Shown: positions 26,621 to 34,678, counted from the first letter of the stretch. The stretch is DNA of 64,000 nucleotides from an uncultured Prevotellaceae bacterium (GCA_900316575.1 ONDJ01000001.1:124001-188000), one strand, 5' to 3'. Made by a program: numbers and translations. The notes: generated from the letters alone by a model not told the origin.

Positions 26621-27295
26621 TTATTCTTTAATGGAATCCATCTGTTCCACGAACTTCTGGAATCCAAAATTGTATCGAGATATACGTGGAATGTCTTTCC
26701 GCTTTATCTTCTTCAAAATAAACTGATAAGTGCTTCTTGCATTTGCACCATTCTTTCCATCTTCTGGTATATAATGGCCTCCCTTTTCTTTTCCAAGTTC
26801 CATATTGAGTTTATTGATGCAGCCTGTGGTTGCACAAGCCCGCTTATCAGAATAGAACAATGGTAGAAACCAACATTCTATTTCGTCAAAGCAAATGGCA
26901 AAGATGATACGTTCCTTGTTTGCTTCATAGAAATCGTTGTCAACATCCTGTAACAGACGTGTAATGATGTCGTTATATAGATCTTCATAAGTACGAGACT
27001 GGTTGTTCTCATCAACTTTCTTAATTCCGAAAGGCTTTTCATCGCATTTATCGGTGTCTATCTGCACAACAAGAAAATCATTGTTTTGTAATGCCATTTG
27101 GAATTCTTCGGTGTTACAATGAGAAAGCACGTTTGTCCAACCACCAGAACCTTCTTGAACGGCGTGACCATGACTCATCTCAGTTCTGGGCTGTAAGTCC
27201 GCAAAGTATGAATCTGTTTGATACATCTTTTCTATGATAGCATGCAAGGAAAGATTCTCGGATATTCCCTCACAGATAATTGCAAATGATGCCAT
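26621..27295 (-). CDS. TOPRIM-like protein paired with AAA ATPase (RloB/DUF4276-like)
   Basis: A 224-residue protein. It starts MASFAIICEGISENLSLHAI, with E9 and E13 at the position of the TOPRIM glutamate; FLVVQIDTD at 74-82 gives the D-x-D pair (D80, D82); and AICFDEIECWFLPLF at 133-147 is like the third conserved block of DUF4276/RloB proteins. Such proteins act as nuclease effectors beside OLD-, RloA- or AriA-type ATPases and are released when the ATPase senses a phage trigger. Here it lies 11 bases after its ATPase and 14 bases before sspD. The family name is an estimate from motifs; the fold inference is moderate and the catalytic activity is untested. Confidence 0.6.
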   Translation of the reverse strand: MASFAIICEGISENLSLHAIIEKMYQTDSYFADLQPRTEMSHGHAVQEGSGGWTNVLSHCNTEEFQMALQNNDFLVVQIDTDKCDEKPFGIKKVDENNQSRTYEDLYNDIITRLLQDVDNDFYEANKERIIFAICFDEIECWFLPLFYSDKRACATTGCINKLNMELGKEKGGHYIPEDGKNGANARSTYQFILKKIKRKDIPRISRYNFGFQKFVEQMDSIKE

Positions 27296-27306
27296 ACTAC
27301 TGAACT

Positions 27307-28485
27307 TTAGAAGTTGTTAGGTAATCCGCCAATGAAACCACGTAGCCATAATTGCGACAATGGTAGGTCACTCTTTACAATGTCTTTATTGTTCAAAGTC
27401 CTCACCTTTGTATAACCGTCTACAGAACGCTGTACAACCATCAACTTTTGCTCATTATCACTAAGGTCGAGGCCGTCAAGAATCGCTGGATTATGTGTCG
27501 TCGCTATGATTTGCTTATCATGCTTTTGGGCCAACGCTATAAGCATTTTCATGACTTCGCGGCATAGTTTAGGATTAAATGCCGTGTCTATATTTTCAAT
27601 GGCAAAGAATTTTGGCGTCTCATCTGAAATGACCAGAGTAAGATAGAACAATAGGTATAAGAAGCCCTCGTTAGTGCTGCGCTGGTCGAAAGTATTAATG
27701 GTTTCAGCCAAATAGCTATCCTTGAGTTTCAAGTTAAACTCCATTGAAAGCTGGCCAGAAGGAACTTCCATGTCATCAAACCAATCAAGTACTTTCAGAT
27801 TCTCCTTAATTTCATTGAAAATATCTATGCCTTCTGGTTTCTGTGATAATTCTTTAAAATAAGCAAACAGACCTTCGCCATGACGGCCTAATGGATAAAG
27901 TCTATTAGAGATGTTGGGCTCTCTTAGCTTCGTCTCTTCTAAAGAATAGATTAAGAATTGATTTAATTCAATGTCTGGTGGCATTATTGTTATACCACCC
28001 TCTTCATTTTTGCGCAACCTAATATTAACGACGGTATCAGCCCCTTTATCTTTTTCCATTCTCCCAACTAATTGCAACAATTTTGCCAAACGTGGTTCCT
28101 CTTTAAGCTCTTCTCTAACGTATGAAAGAAATTGTTGAAAACTTATAGAATCATCTTCCCACTTTGGGGGCTTAGAATCACTATTATAGTGAATATTGAA
28201 AGTAAAGGACTCCTCCTTTTCATTTATAAACGATATGTTTATCATATTGGCCTTAACTTCTTCAAAAGCAGGAAGCATTAGTTTCGGCTCCACTAGACGA
28301 ATTCCCCGGTTGGAGAAAAATTCAAATTCCAGTTTACCAGAACTGGCGGCAGTTCCTAGTGCGATGCCTTCAAGAATGTTGGACTTGCCGCAACCATTTG
28401 CTCCTATCAGAAGATTGAATCTCCCAAGTGGTAAACTTACATCCACTACAGACTTGTAGTTTTTAATTGAAACATTGGTAATCAT
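27307..28485 (-). CDS. AAA_21/SMC-like ATPase inside the Ssp operon
   Basis: A 392-residue ABC/SMC-type ATPase with no long coiled coil. The N-terminal FNLLIGANGCGKSN carries Walker A (28-35); STNEG (270-274) sits where the ABC signature lies; FAIENID (294-300) replaces the common 'lliDEPE' Walker B; and ATTHNPAIL gives the H-loop His331. This arrangement is that of OLD, RloA/AbiLi and AriA (PARIS) ATPases that pair with a small TOPRIM protein, exactly as here. It starts 8 bases after sspC and is therefore translated with the modification genes. It could sense phage anti-restriction proteins or damage to the modification system; that is inference. Confidence 0.75.
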   Translation of the reverse strand: MITNVSIKNYKSVVDVSLPLGRFNLLIGANGCGKSNILEGIALGTAASSGKLEFEFFSNRGIRLVEPKLMLPAFEEVKANMINISFINEKEESFTFNIHYNSDSKPPKWEDDSISFQQFLSYVREELKEEPRLAKLLQLVGRMEKDKGADTVVNIRLRKNEEGGITIMPPDIELNQFLIYSLEETKLREPNISNRLYPLGRHGEGLFAYFKELSQKPEGIDIFNEIKENLKVLDWFDDMEVPSGQLSMEFNLKLKDSYLAETINTFDQRSTNEGFLYLLFYLTLVISDETPKFFAIENIDTAFNPKLCREVMKMLIALAQKHDKQIIATTHNPAILDGLDLSDNEQKLMVVQRSVDGYTKVRTLNNKDIVKSDLPLSQLWLRGFIGGLPNNF

Positions 28486-28493
28486 ATTTATTC

Positions 28494-31400
28494 CTATTTT
28501 ATTTTCTTGTTAAGTATCGAAAGCAGAGCACAAACGTCGATATTATTGTCACCAGAAAGCAGCTTGTTGATTTTCTGTTCCAGGTCATCAGCTTTTGATT
28601 TGTCCTTTTCTGGCAGAACGTATGTCTGAGTTCTTACGCTTGTTCCCCTGTTGGTTACCATATCGAATGAGTAGGCTTCATTCTTCTCTGAATCACCTAT
28701 CTTCTGCGAGATATCTGAATACTTCTCACACTCACGGAACAGATAAACCAGATCGTCAGCCAACTTGTCTTCCTGCTCATCTCTCAAGGCATCCAGTCGT
28801 TGCTCAAGAATGGTGTAGCAGATGGACTGGTACCACAGAGTACGATTGTCGTATTCTGTCATCACATGGTGATAGAACTCACGCTGTTTGTCTGTCAACA
28901 GATAGGTCTTTACATGGGCCAGTCGTTCGCGCACTTCAACGATATATTCTGAATAGTCATAGCTCTGTAATCCAAACTCTTCTACCAGACGTGCCTCAAT
29001 GCGATCAATCAGCTGGGTGTAGCATGAGCGCAATTCCTTGATGGCTCGTTGGATAATTCTTCCATACTCGTTGATAAACTCTTCCTGTTTCAACTTCTCC
29101 TGTGTGAAGCCAAGAGCCTCTGGTAAGTCCTCGAAGAATGCTTTCTCCGGGTCTTTTGCCTTTGCCAACACATCGCGGAATCTCATCGTTGACTCATGGT
29201 TGAACTTACGGGTGTGCTTGGTGTACTCGTCCAGTCGCACATAGAAACTGAAGAAGGGTTTGATGGTCTCGATGAAACTGGCGTTTGTTATAGAGAACTC
29301 ATCGCCCAGGTTGATGAAGCGCCGATACTGGTTGAAGAAACCCAACTTCACGCCATCAACAGCGAATTTCTTGATTTCGAAATCGCCAGGATGCTTCTGG
29401 AGCAAATCGAAGAACTCCATATTCACGTTTGGCATGAATGCGCCTTTCGATGCATCATAGAGTGCAAAGTCCTGACGCTTGATGAAGAGATAAGTAGGAA
29501 TCCAGAATTCCAGGAATCCTTGCTTTATCTTATAAGGCTGTGCAGACAGTATCTTTATCAGCTCTGAAATCTTCCTTGCCTTGTTTTCTGAACTCTTCAA
29601 GAACTCTTCACAAGCATCCCACAACGGCATAAAGCCCTTGTTGGTAGGTTTGTCGTTAAAATCTCCATTCTGATGTAGGCCAGTATTCAATAGCAGAGAG
29701 GAATAGATGGTTTTCTCTGGAGGGAACTTGTCTTCTGGGAAGCCCATCCCGTTTTCGGAGTAGTGCTCTGTCAGATAGGTGAGGTAGCTCTTACGTGCAG
29801 CAGTTATCGTTCCGCTGAGTTTATGCTTGTTGAAGAGTTCGTTGTTCATCACAGGTGTCTTGCTGTAAACCTCGTTACATACCTTTGACAACAACTGGTT
29901 GAAGTCTCGATGCGACTGTACTTTTTGCTCTTTACCTGCAAATACCCAGACCACCCTGTTCTTGTAGGAGAACAGATTGTCGCTGATTGCCTTGTTGAGC
30001 AAAGTTTCCTCATACTCCTTCAGCTTCTGGATTTCTGTCACAGCCACCCTGTCGTTCTTGTCAAGCACACGCTCCAATAGGTACATATACTTCTTGATGT
30101 TGTAGAGGTGGTCGATGATGTCCTCCGTATTGGTGAAGTAGGCAAATATCAGGGCGTGGTCTGTCTCTGAACTGAATTTCTTAATCTCCTCCAAAGCCTT
30201 CTTGTGGGTAGAGAAAATCAGTTCGATGTAGCCGTCCGTATCACCAGTAGGCACAATATCGATGGGTTCTTCACGAATCATGTAATCAAAGAAACGTGGT
30301 GTGCCTTTCTGGTAGAAATGGGCTTTGACGGGAGAAATCCTACGATTGAAGAACATATTCAACTCGTCAACAAAGGTGACAGGACGTGAAACCATCATTC
30401 CGGCCTCACGTATTTCTGCTTCCAGGTCAACGTCAGTTCCCTCGAAAAGCATCAAGCGCTCCTTGTAGGCTGCAAAGCGGATGATTTTCTTTGCAGACAA
30501 CTTCTGAATAATCTCTTTGGCATTTTTTATTGCCATCGCTTCACGGGCATAGTCCGTAAGGTTCCGTTCTGTCAGTTTGAAGCCGGCTGTTCCAAAAAGA
30601 TTAAGCAGTCCAATGGCTTTTACGAGTTTTACAGCTTGCAGCATCTCCTCTTCGTCAACCCAATCTTGGCCTTCAACGCGCTCTATAGAAACCTGGATGG
30701 TTCTCCAACTCATGGAGTCGGCATTGGCATCTTTCAGGTAGGAATAGAAGTTGTAGAGAATGTAGTCGTAAACCTTTTGCAGATTGTATGTTTGATGCTC
30801 GGTAGGCTCGAACTCAGAGATGGAATTAGTGCCATTTGCAGCCAAGAAGGTAAAGAGCGACCGCTCATTCTGACCGTATCGTTGAATAGCGGTAGTGATG
30901 GTATAAGCAGAGAAAAGGTCTAACGGATATAGCTGTATTGCCGTTTCCAAGGGGAAATCTTTAGATACATATCTTGTTTCTTTCGCCAGTTCAAAAAGAG
31001 ACTTGGCATTCTCTGCGTCAGATATTGTTCTTTCCTCTCGCAATTGTGCTGATGCCAAATAAAGCAACTGCTCAACAGGCTCCACAAAGGTGATTTCCTT
31101 GAAGCGCCCTTTCACCTTGGTCCATTCGTTTGCCTGGGCTTCCGTCAAACCTTTGGCGTATGCACCAAAGTTCTGATGGAGTGTGGTCAGCAGCATCATC
31201 TTTCGAACAGGCACATTTACCAATTCCGACAACTTCTGCAAGAAATATAGTTCTTTCTCAGGATTGTTCTTGGCTGCGTGTTCCAGAACCTTCCCAAACT
31301 CATCTACCACGATTAGCAGGAACTTTCCTTTCTTTTGACATTGGGTATAGTAGTTTTTGAGGCTGTCAAGGATGCTGGTGGTATTACCTTCCACATTCAG

Positions 31401-31718
31401 GGCTTTGCTCAGCAGGGTTGACATCTCAGCATAGTCGCCGACAATATTCATAATCTCAAACGACTTAGCATCCGAGAGATTTTTGGCTTCCAGTAGATAT
31501 TTTTGCTTGCCTGTCTTCTGTAAATCCGATTCTAATGCTAAAAGAAAACTCGACTTACCTGTTCCGTAGGAGCCAATAATCGTAAAAGAATGGATGCCAG
31601 AACGGAAATCGTTCACAATGTTGTGAATGGCATTCTGCGCGTTTGGCGTTACCAAGTATTGCATTCCTTCGGCAAAGCCGTTCTCTATATTTGCGGATAA
31701 ACTAAATGTCTTTGCCAT
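28494..31718 (-). CDS. sspC: SspC-like large P-loop ATPase
   Basis: A 1074-residue protein. The N-terminal P-loop domain has IIGSYGTGKSSFLL with Walker A at 49-56 and FLLIVVDEFGK with Walker B Asp139-Glu140; then TTLHQNF and a FKEITFVEPVEQLLYLAS stretch shared by ATPases next to DUF4007 genes. The rest is mostly helical, without a recognised catalytic domain. In Ssp systems the ATPase SspC works with SspB and SspD in phosphorothioate modification. The start overlaps the end of sspB by 17 bases, a sign of translational coupling. BREX BrxC proteins have a comparable size and N-terminus, but no other BREX gene is present. Confidence 0.8.
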   Translation of the reverse strand: MAKTFSLSANIENGFAEGMQYLVTPNAQNAIHNIVNDFRSGIHSFTIIGSYGTGKSSFLLALESDLQKTGKQKYLLEAKNLSDAKSFEIMNIVGDYAEMSTLLSKALNVEGNTTSILDSLKNYYTQCQKKGKFLLIVVDEFGKVLEHAAKNNPEKELYFLQKLSELVNVPVRKMMLLTTLHQNFGAYAKGLTEAQANEWTKVKGRFKEITFVEPVEQLLYLASAQLREERTISDAENAKSLFELAKETRYVSKDFPLETAIQLYPLDLFSAYTITTAIQRYGQNERSLFTFLAANGTNSISEFEPTEHQTYNLQKVYDYILYNFYSYLKDANADSMSWRTIQVSIERVEGQDWVDEEEMLQAVKLVKAIGLLNLFGTAGFKLTERNLTDYAREAMAIKNAKEIIQKLSAKKIIRFAAYKERLMLFEGTDVDLEAEIREAGMMVSRPVTFVDELNMFFNRRISPVKAHFYQKGTPRFFDYMIREEPIDIVPTGDTDGYIELIFSTHKKALEEIKKFSSETDHALIFAYFTNTEDIIDHLYNIKKYMYLLERVLDKNDRVAVTEIQKLKEYEETLLNKAISDNLFSYKNRVVWVFAGKEQKVQSHRDFNQLLSKVCNEVYSKTPVMNNELFNKHKLSGTITAARKSYLTYLTEHYSENGMGFPEDKFPPEKTIYSSLLLNTGLHQNGDFNDKPTNKGFMPLWDACEEFLKSSENKARKISELIKILSAQPYKIKQGFLEFWIPTYLFIKRQDFALYDASKGAFMPNVNMEFFDLLQKHPGDFEIKKFAVDGVKLGFFNQYRRFINLGDEFSITNASFIETIKPFFSFYVRLDEYTKHTRKFNHESTMRFRDVLAKAKDPEKAFFEDLPEALGFTQEKLKQEEFINEYGRIIQRAIKELRSCYTQLIDRIEARLVEEFGLQSYDYSEYIVEVRERLAHVKTYLLTDKQREFYHHVMTEYDNRTLWYQSICYTILEQRLDALRDEQEDKLADDLVYLFRECEKYSDISQKIGDSEKNEAYSFDMVTNRGTSVRTQTYVLPEKDKSKADDLEQKINKLLSGDNNIDVCALLSILNKKIK

Positions 31719-32565
31719 AATAATTGTCTAATACTTGAAATGCGTCCAAATCCTTTGTGAACTGAATCTGTTTGATGCCAGCAACATCGCTATAAGTGAA
31801 GTACTGGCTATACTCTCTTGACAACTGCTTCAACATCTCTATTGTCTCAAAGTCCTGCATACAGAACACAAGCCCAACATTTTCTTGAATAGTATCGAAG
31901 GCGATTGTGTTATCACCCTCCAGAGCTTTCAGTTTCAACAGACCGTAAAGGAAGATTTCTTTCGTGACCTTACGCTTACCATCGACGTTAAAGTAGTAGC
32001 CTTTCCCTTCTGAACTTTGGCGAATCAGGTCAAGGTCAATCAGCAGCGAAGAGAAATCCTCATTGGATTGCGGCTTGCGAGGAAGGCAGTAATTCTGAAG
32101 CAGCACGCCAATGTCTTTCTTGACTGTATTGGCATTGAATAAAGTCATCTTGCCAGCTTCCACCATCCTCAGTTTTACATAGGTTAGCACCTGCTCACGT
32201 TCAAAGTTAGTTCGTTCTTTCTGTATGCCACAGAAGAACATTTTATATAACGTCGCTCCCTCAGAGAACACCAAGTTGAAATGAAGCAACCAAAGTGTTG
32301 CTATATCTTCAAGATACTTATCTTTACCCTTGTTCTCATCAAAAAGGTAATTGCCAAGCTCTGTTTTTTTGTCGTTTTCTGTAACACCAAAAGCCCTGAG
32401 CCAAAAACGGATTGATGCAACCATGTTTTTGCCTACACCAAGGGCTATTACAGCATCAGGACTATTGAAGTCGTTACCTCCAACCACAAAATCATATCCC
32501 TTCTTAAGCCAAAGCGACTTACAAGGGAACGACTCATGTCCTGAGAATTTATATGTTATAGCCAT
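31702..32565 (-). CDS. sspB: SspB-like DUF4007 protein
   Basis: A 287-residue protein with the full DUF4007 start: YKFSGHESFPCKSLWLKKGY at 5-24, then DAVIALGVGKNMVASIRFWL at 37-56. DUF4007 is the marker family of Ssp phosphorothioation systems, where SspB nicks DNA so that sulfur can be inserted on one strand. The C-terminal part (about 150-287) looks winged-helix-like (FSSLLIDLDLIRQ, FLYGLLKLKALEG). It starts 6 bases after the XRE regulator and overlaps sspC by 17 bases. No cysteine desulfurase (SspA) is found in the island, so a chromosomal IscS-type enzyme would have to supply sulfur. Confidence 0.88.
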   Translation of the reverse strand: MAITYKFSGHESFPCKSLWLKKGYDFVVGGNDFNSPDAVIALGVGKNMVASIRFWLRAFGVTENDKKTELGNYLFDENKGKDKYLEDIATLWLLHFNLVFSEGATLYKMFFCGIQKERTNFEREQVLTYVKLRMVEAGKMTLFNANTVKKDIGVLLQNYCLPRKPQSNEDFSSLLIDLDLIRQSSEGKGYYFNVDGKRKVTKEIFLYGLLKLKALEGDNTIAFDTIQENVGLVFCMQDFETIEMLKQLSREYSQYFTYSDVAGIKQIQFTKDLDAFQVLDNYYGKDI

Positions 32566-32571
32566 ATTTAA

Positions 32572-32790
32572 CTACAAATTAGAATTCATCAAAGTACGGA
32601 CGTCCACATTCAGGACGTTAGCAATCTCATTCAACTGTGCCACTGACGGCTGGGACTTGTTGTGACACCACCGAGAAATGGTATGCTCGGTCTTGCCCAG
32701 CTGCTCTGCCAGCCAACGATTGGTCTTTTCTTGTTCTGCAAGGACAACTCGAATGCGATTTAATGTCCCTGTTTTTTCATTATTTGCCAT
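32572..32790 (-). CDS. Small XRE-family regulator heading the Ssp operon
   Basis: A 72-residue HTH_3 protein. After a basic N-terminus (MANNEKTGTLNRIRVVL), the helix-turn-helix reads NRWLAEQLGKTEHTISRWC, followed by NKSQPSVAQLNEIANVLNVD, a classic Cro/C1-type ending. It is probably the autorepressor or controller of the downstream defence genes. The same frame extends to a TTG at 32814, but that codon lies within the putative -7 element, so the ATG at 32790 is chosen; this leaves a leader of about 15-20 bases. Such small XRE genes commonly head Ssp and restriction operons. Confidence 0.85.
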   Translation of the reverse strand: MANNEKTGTLNRIRVVLAEQEKTNRWLAEQLGKTEHTISRWCHNKSQPSVAQLNEIANVLNVDVRTLMNSNL

Positions 32791-32811
32791 AAATTGTTCA
32801 ATTATTGATGG

Positions 32812-32819
32812 CAAATTTA
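32812..32819 (-). promoter_or_regulatory. Putative -7 element (TAAATTTG) of the Ssp operon
   Basis: On the minus strand this reads TAAATTTG, a full match to TAnnTTTG, 21 bases ahead of the XRE ATG at 32790. No clear -33 box is seen in the T-rich stretch upstream, which would suit a weak or regulated promoter. Confidence 0.5.
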
Positions 32820-32968
32820 CAAAAAAAAATGAGATAAAAGAAAGATTTAACCTTTTTCAATATAAAACCAATAGTGTCCTAAATAATTTTCAAAAAAGTG
32901 AAGGAAGTTGTTTCCATTTAGGTAAGAAAGTCTTACTTTAGTGGTTGCTATAACAAAAACCTTCCTTC

Positions 32969-33118
32969 ATGGCAAAGATAACACTTTTCGCTCAAGTAAT
33001 TCAAAAATTACCGAAAGATTTATTCGCAATATAAAAGACTTCATTAATTCTGAAACTATTAGTGAACGCATTGAAGGCATAGATCTAAACGAATTGCTTA
33101 TAAGGCTCGGAGACTAAA
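32969..33118 (+). pseudogene. Internally deleted IS4-type (DUF4372) transposase remnant
   Basis: The ATG at 32969 begins MAKITLFAQVIQKLPKDLF, closely like the N-terminus of Bacteroidales IS4-family transposases with a DUF4372 domain. A stop follows at 33032-33034 after only 21 codons. In another frame the sequence then reads IKDFINSETISERIEGIDLN and ends LLIRLGD at about 33118, which could be an out-of-frame residue of the same or another gene. No clear terminal inverted repeats were found. The whole 32.8-33.2 kb gap between the XRE gene and hisA is AT-rich and otherwise empty. Confidence 0.5.
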
Positions 33119-33203
33119 TTCGTCCATATCATGCTTACAATAATATTTCTTATTGATACATTCATTTAGTATTACCTAATTCCATAAGGTGTAATCCTCT
33201 TAG

Positions 33204-33941
33204 CTAACACAAGAACCGCTTCGCGACGGAAGGGAGGTCTATTCGGCCTTCGTAGATGGCTTTGCCGAAGACGGCTTCGGGAATGGCGGCTTGGGCGAGG
33301 GTTTCTAAGTCGTGCATGCCGCTTACGCCGCCGCTGGCTATAAGGAGGAGATCGGGAAATTGTTGCAAGAGTTGCTTGTAGAGCGTGGTGGCTGGTCCTT
33401 GAAGCATTCCATCGCGGCTGATGTCGGTGCATAGCACACGGCGGAAGCCTTGGTCGTAGTAGTGCTTGATGAAGTCGATAAGTTTTAACCCACTTTCTTG
33501 TTCCCATCCACTGATACGTATGGCACCATGGAGGGCATCGGCTCCGATTATTATCTGTTGCTGACCATAACGCCTCCCCCACTCTACAATGCGCTCTGGC
33601 TCGCGCACGGCTATGCTACCGAGTGTTACCATCTGCGCTCCACTTTCAAAGGCTGCATGCAGGTCTTCGTTGGTTTTCAATCCGCCACCAAAGTCTATAC
33701 ATAGATTTGTGGCGGAAGCTATTCGTTCGAGCACACGATGGTTTACCACATGACCTGCCCGCGCCCCATCAAGATCTACAAGATGCAGGCGGGGAAATCC
33801 TAAATCGGCAAATTCGCGTGCTACTTCTACGGGGTCGTCACGATAGGTTGTTTTGGAGGCATAGTCGCCTTTTGTGAGACGGACGCATTTACCGTCTATG
33901 AGGTCAATGGCTGGAATGGGGAGCATAAGAATAGTGGACAA
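33204..33941 (-). CDS. hisA: Phosphoribosylformimino-AICAR isomerase HisA
   Basis: A 245-residue TIM barrel enzyme that isomerises ProFAR to PRFAR in histidine synthesis. It shows LPIPAIDLIDGKCVRLTKGD with the first catalytic Asp, HLVDLDGA, the phosphate loop FGGGLKTNED, VCTDISRDGMLQGP with the second catalytic Asp, and the closing IASGGVSGMHDL and GKAIYEGR motifs. The gene is intact. Bases 33797-33867 within it are duplicated exactly at 21818-21888. It lies 80 bases after hisH on the same strand, but hisF, which normally follows hisA, is absent; the accessory island lies in its place. Confidence 0.95.
   Translation of the reverse strand: MSTILMLPIPAIDLIDGKCVRLTKGDYASKTTYRDDPVEVAREFADLGFPRLHLVDLDGARAGHVVNHRVLERIASATNLCIDFGGGLKTNEDLHAAFESGAQMVTLGSIAVREPERIVEWGRRYGQQQIIIGADALHGAIRISGWEQESGLKLIDFIKHYYDQGFRRVLCTDISRDGMLQGPATTLYKQLLQQFPDLLLIASGGVSGMHDLETLAQAAIPEAVFGKAIYEGRIDLPSVAKRFLC
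33797..33867. repeat. 71-bp direct repeat, right copy (inside hisA)
   Basis: This is the source copy of the repeat at 21818-21888. It codes for roughly YASKTTYRDDPVEVAREFAD of HisA, so its sequence is constrained by the gene, which makes it the ancestral copy. Confidence 0.95.
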
Positions 33942-34021
33942 TTGGAGTATTTACAATTTGGCTATTAAGTAAAGGAACTTTGGTGGTGTTCGTCAAGATA
34001 TAAGTGTTCTGTCGTAACCAC

Positions 34022-34618
34022 TCAAAGTGTTAATTCAAGAAAGTTGCGCAGTAGCTTTTCTCCCGCTGCTCCGCTTTTTTCGGGGTGGAACTGTGTGGCG
34101 AAAAAGTTGTCTCGACGCATGGCTGCACTGAATGGAACACCACAATACTCACAGGTTGCGATAGTAAAAGAGGTAACTGGCACATAATAGCTATGCACAA
34201 AGTAGAAATATGCACCTTCGCCTAACAAGGGTGTGCTGACCTTTGCCACGGTGTTCCACCCCATGTGTGGGATTTTGTCTTTTTCGCTTCGTGGTTGGAA
34301 GCGAAGAACCTCTGTGTCAGGGAAAATGCCGATACAGTCTGTACCGCCGCTCTCTTCGCTACGTGCACACATCAGTTGTTGGCCGATGCAGATGCCAAGC
34401 ACGGGCTGTGTGAGTTGGGGAATGAGTTTATCCAAGCCTTGCTTGCGCACGCTTTGCATGGTGGTACGCGCTTCTCCCTGACCTGGGAAGATGACTCTAT
34501 CGGATTGACGAATGATTTCATTGTCGTCGGTTAGTATGGGTTCTACCCCCACGCGCCGCAAGGCATGAACAACACTATACACGTTGCCTGCACCGTATTT
34601 AACAATTGCTACTTGCAT
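34022..34618 (-). CDS. hisH: Imidazole glycerol phosphate synthase glutaminase subunit HisH
   Basis: A 198-residue class I glutamine amidotransferase. The first strand reads QVAIVKYGAGNVYSVVHAL. The nucleophile Cys is in LGICIGQQLMC (near residue 77), and the catalytic His and Glu are in FHPEKSG near the end. It releases ammonia from glutamine for HisF, which makes IGP and AICAR. HisF is not in this window. It shares a strand with hisA, separated by 80 bases, and has a TATTTTTG element about 60 bases upstream. The length and start are standard. Confidence 0.94.
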   Translation of the reverse strand: MQVAIVKYGAGNVYSVVHALRRVGVEPILTDDNEIIRQSDRVIFPGQGEARTTMQSVRKQGLDKLIPQLTQPVLGICIGQQLMCARSEESGGTDCIGIFPDTEVLRFQPRSEKDKIPHMGWNTVAKVSTPLLGEGAYFYFVHSYYVPVTSFTIATCEYCGVPFSAAMRRDNFFATQFHPEKSGAAGEKLLRNFLELTL

Positions 34619-34678
34619 AGTTCTACTCGTCTGGAATTATTTGTCTCGCGCACAATTTCCTTTGCGCCTACAAGTCTG

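Noticed and set aside
23204-32790. Assignment of the defence operon to BREX type 4 or to Dnd
   Set aside because: A PAPS-reductase and a large ATPase fit BREX, but no PglZ, BrxL or methylase is present. Dnd would need DndB, DndD and DndE, none of which is seen. DUF4007 and DUF262-DUF1524 point to Ssp.
21818-33867. Standard site-specific integration into hisA with attL/attR
   Set aside because: No integrase lies in the interval, and the region left of the left copy is the GH16 terminator and not the 3' part of hisA, so the simple model does not hold. Kept as a finding with alternatives.
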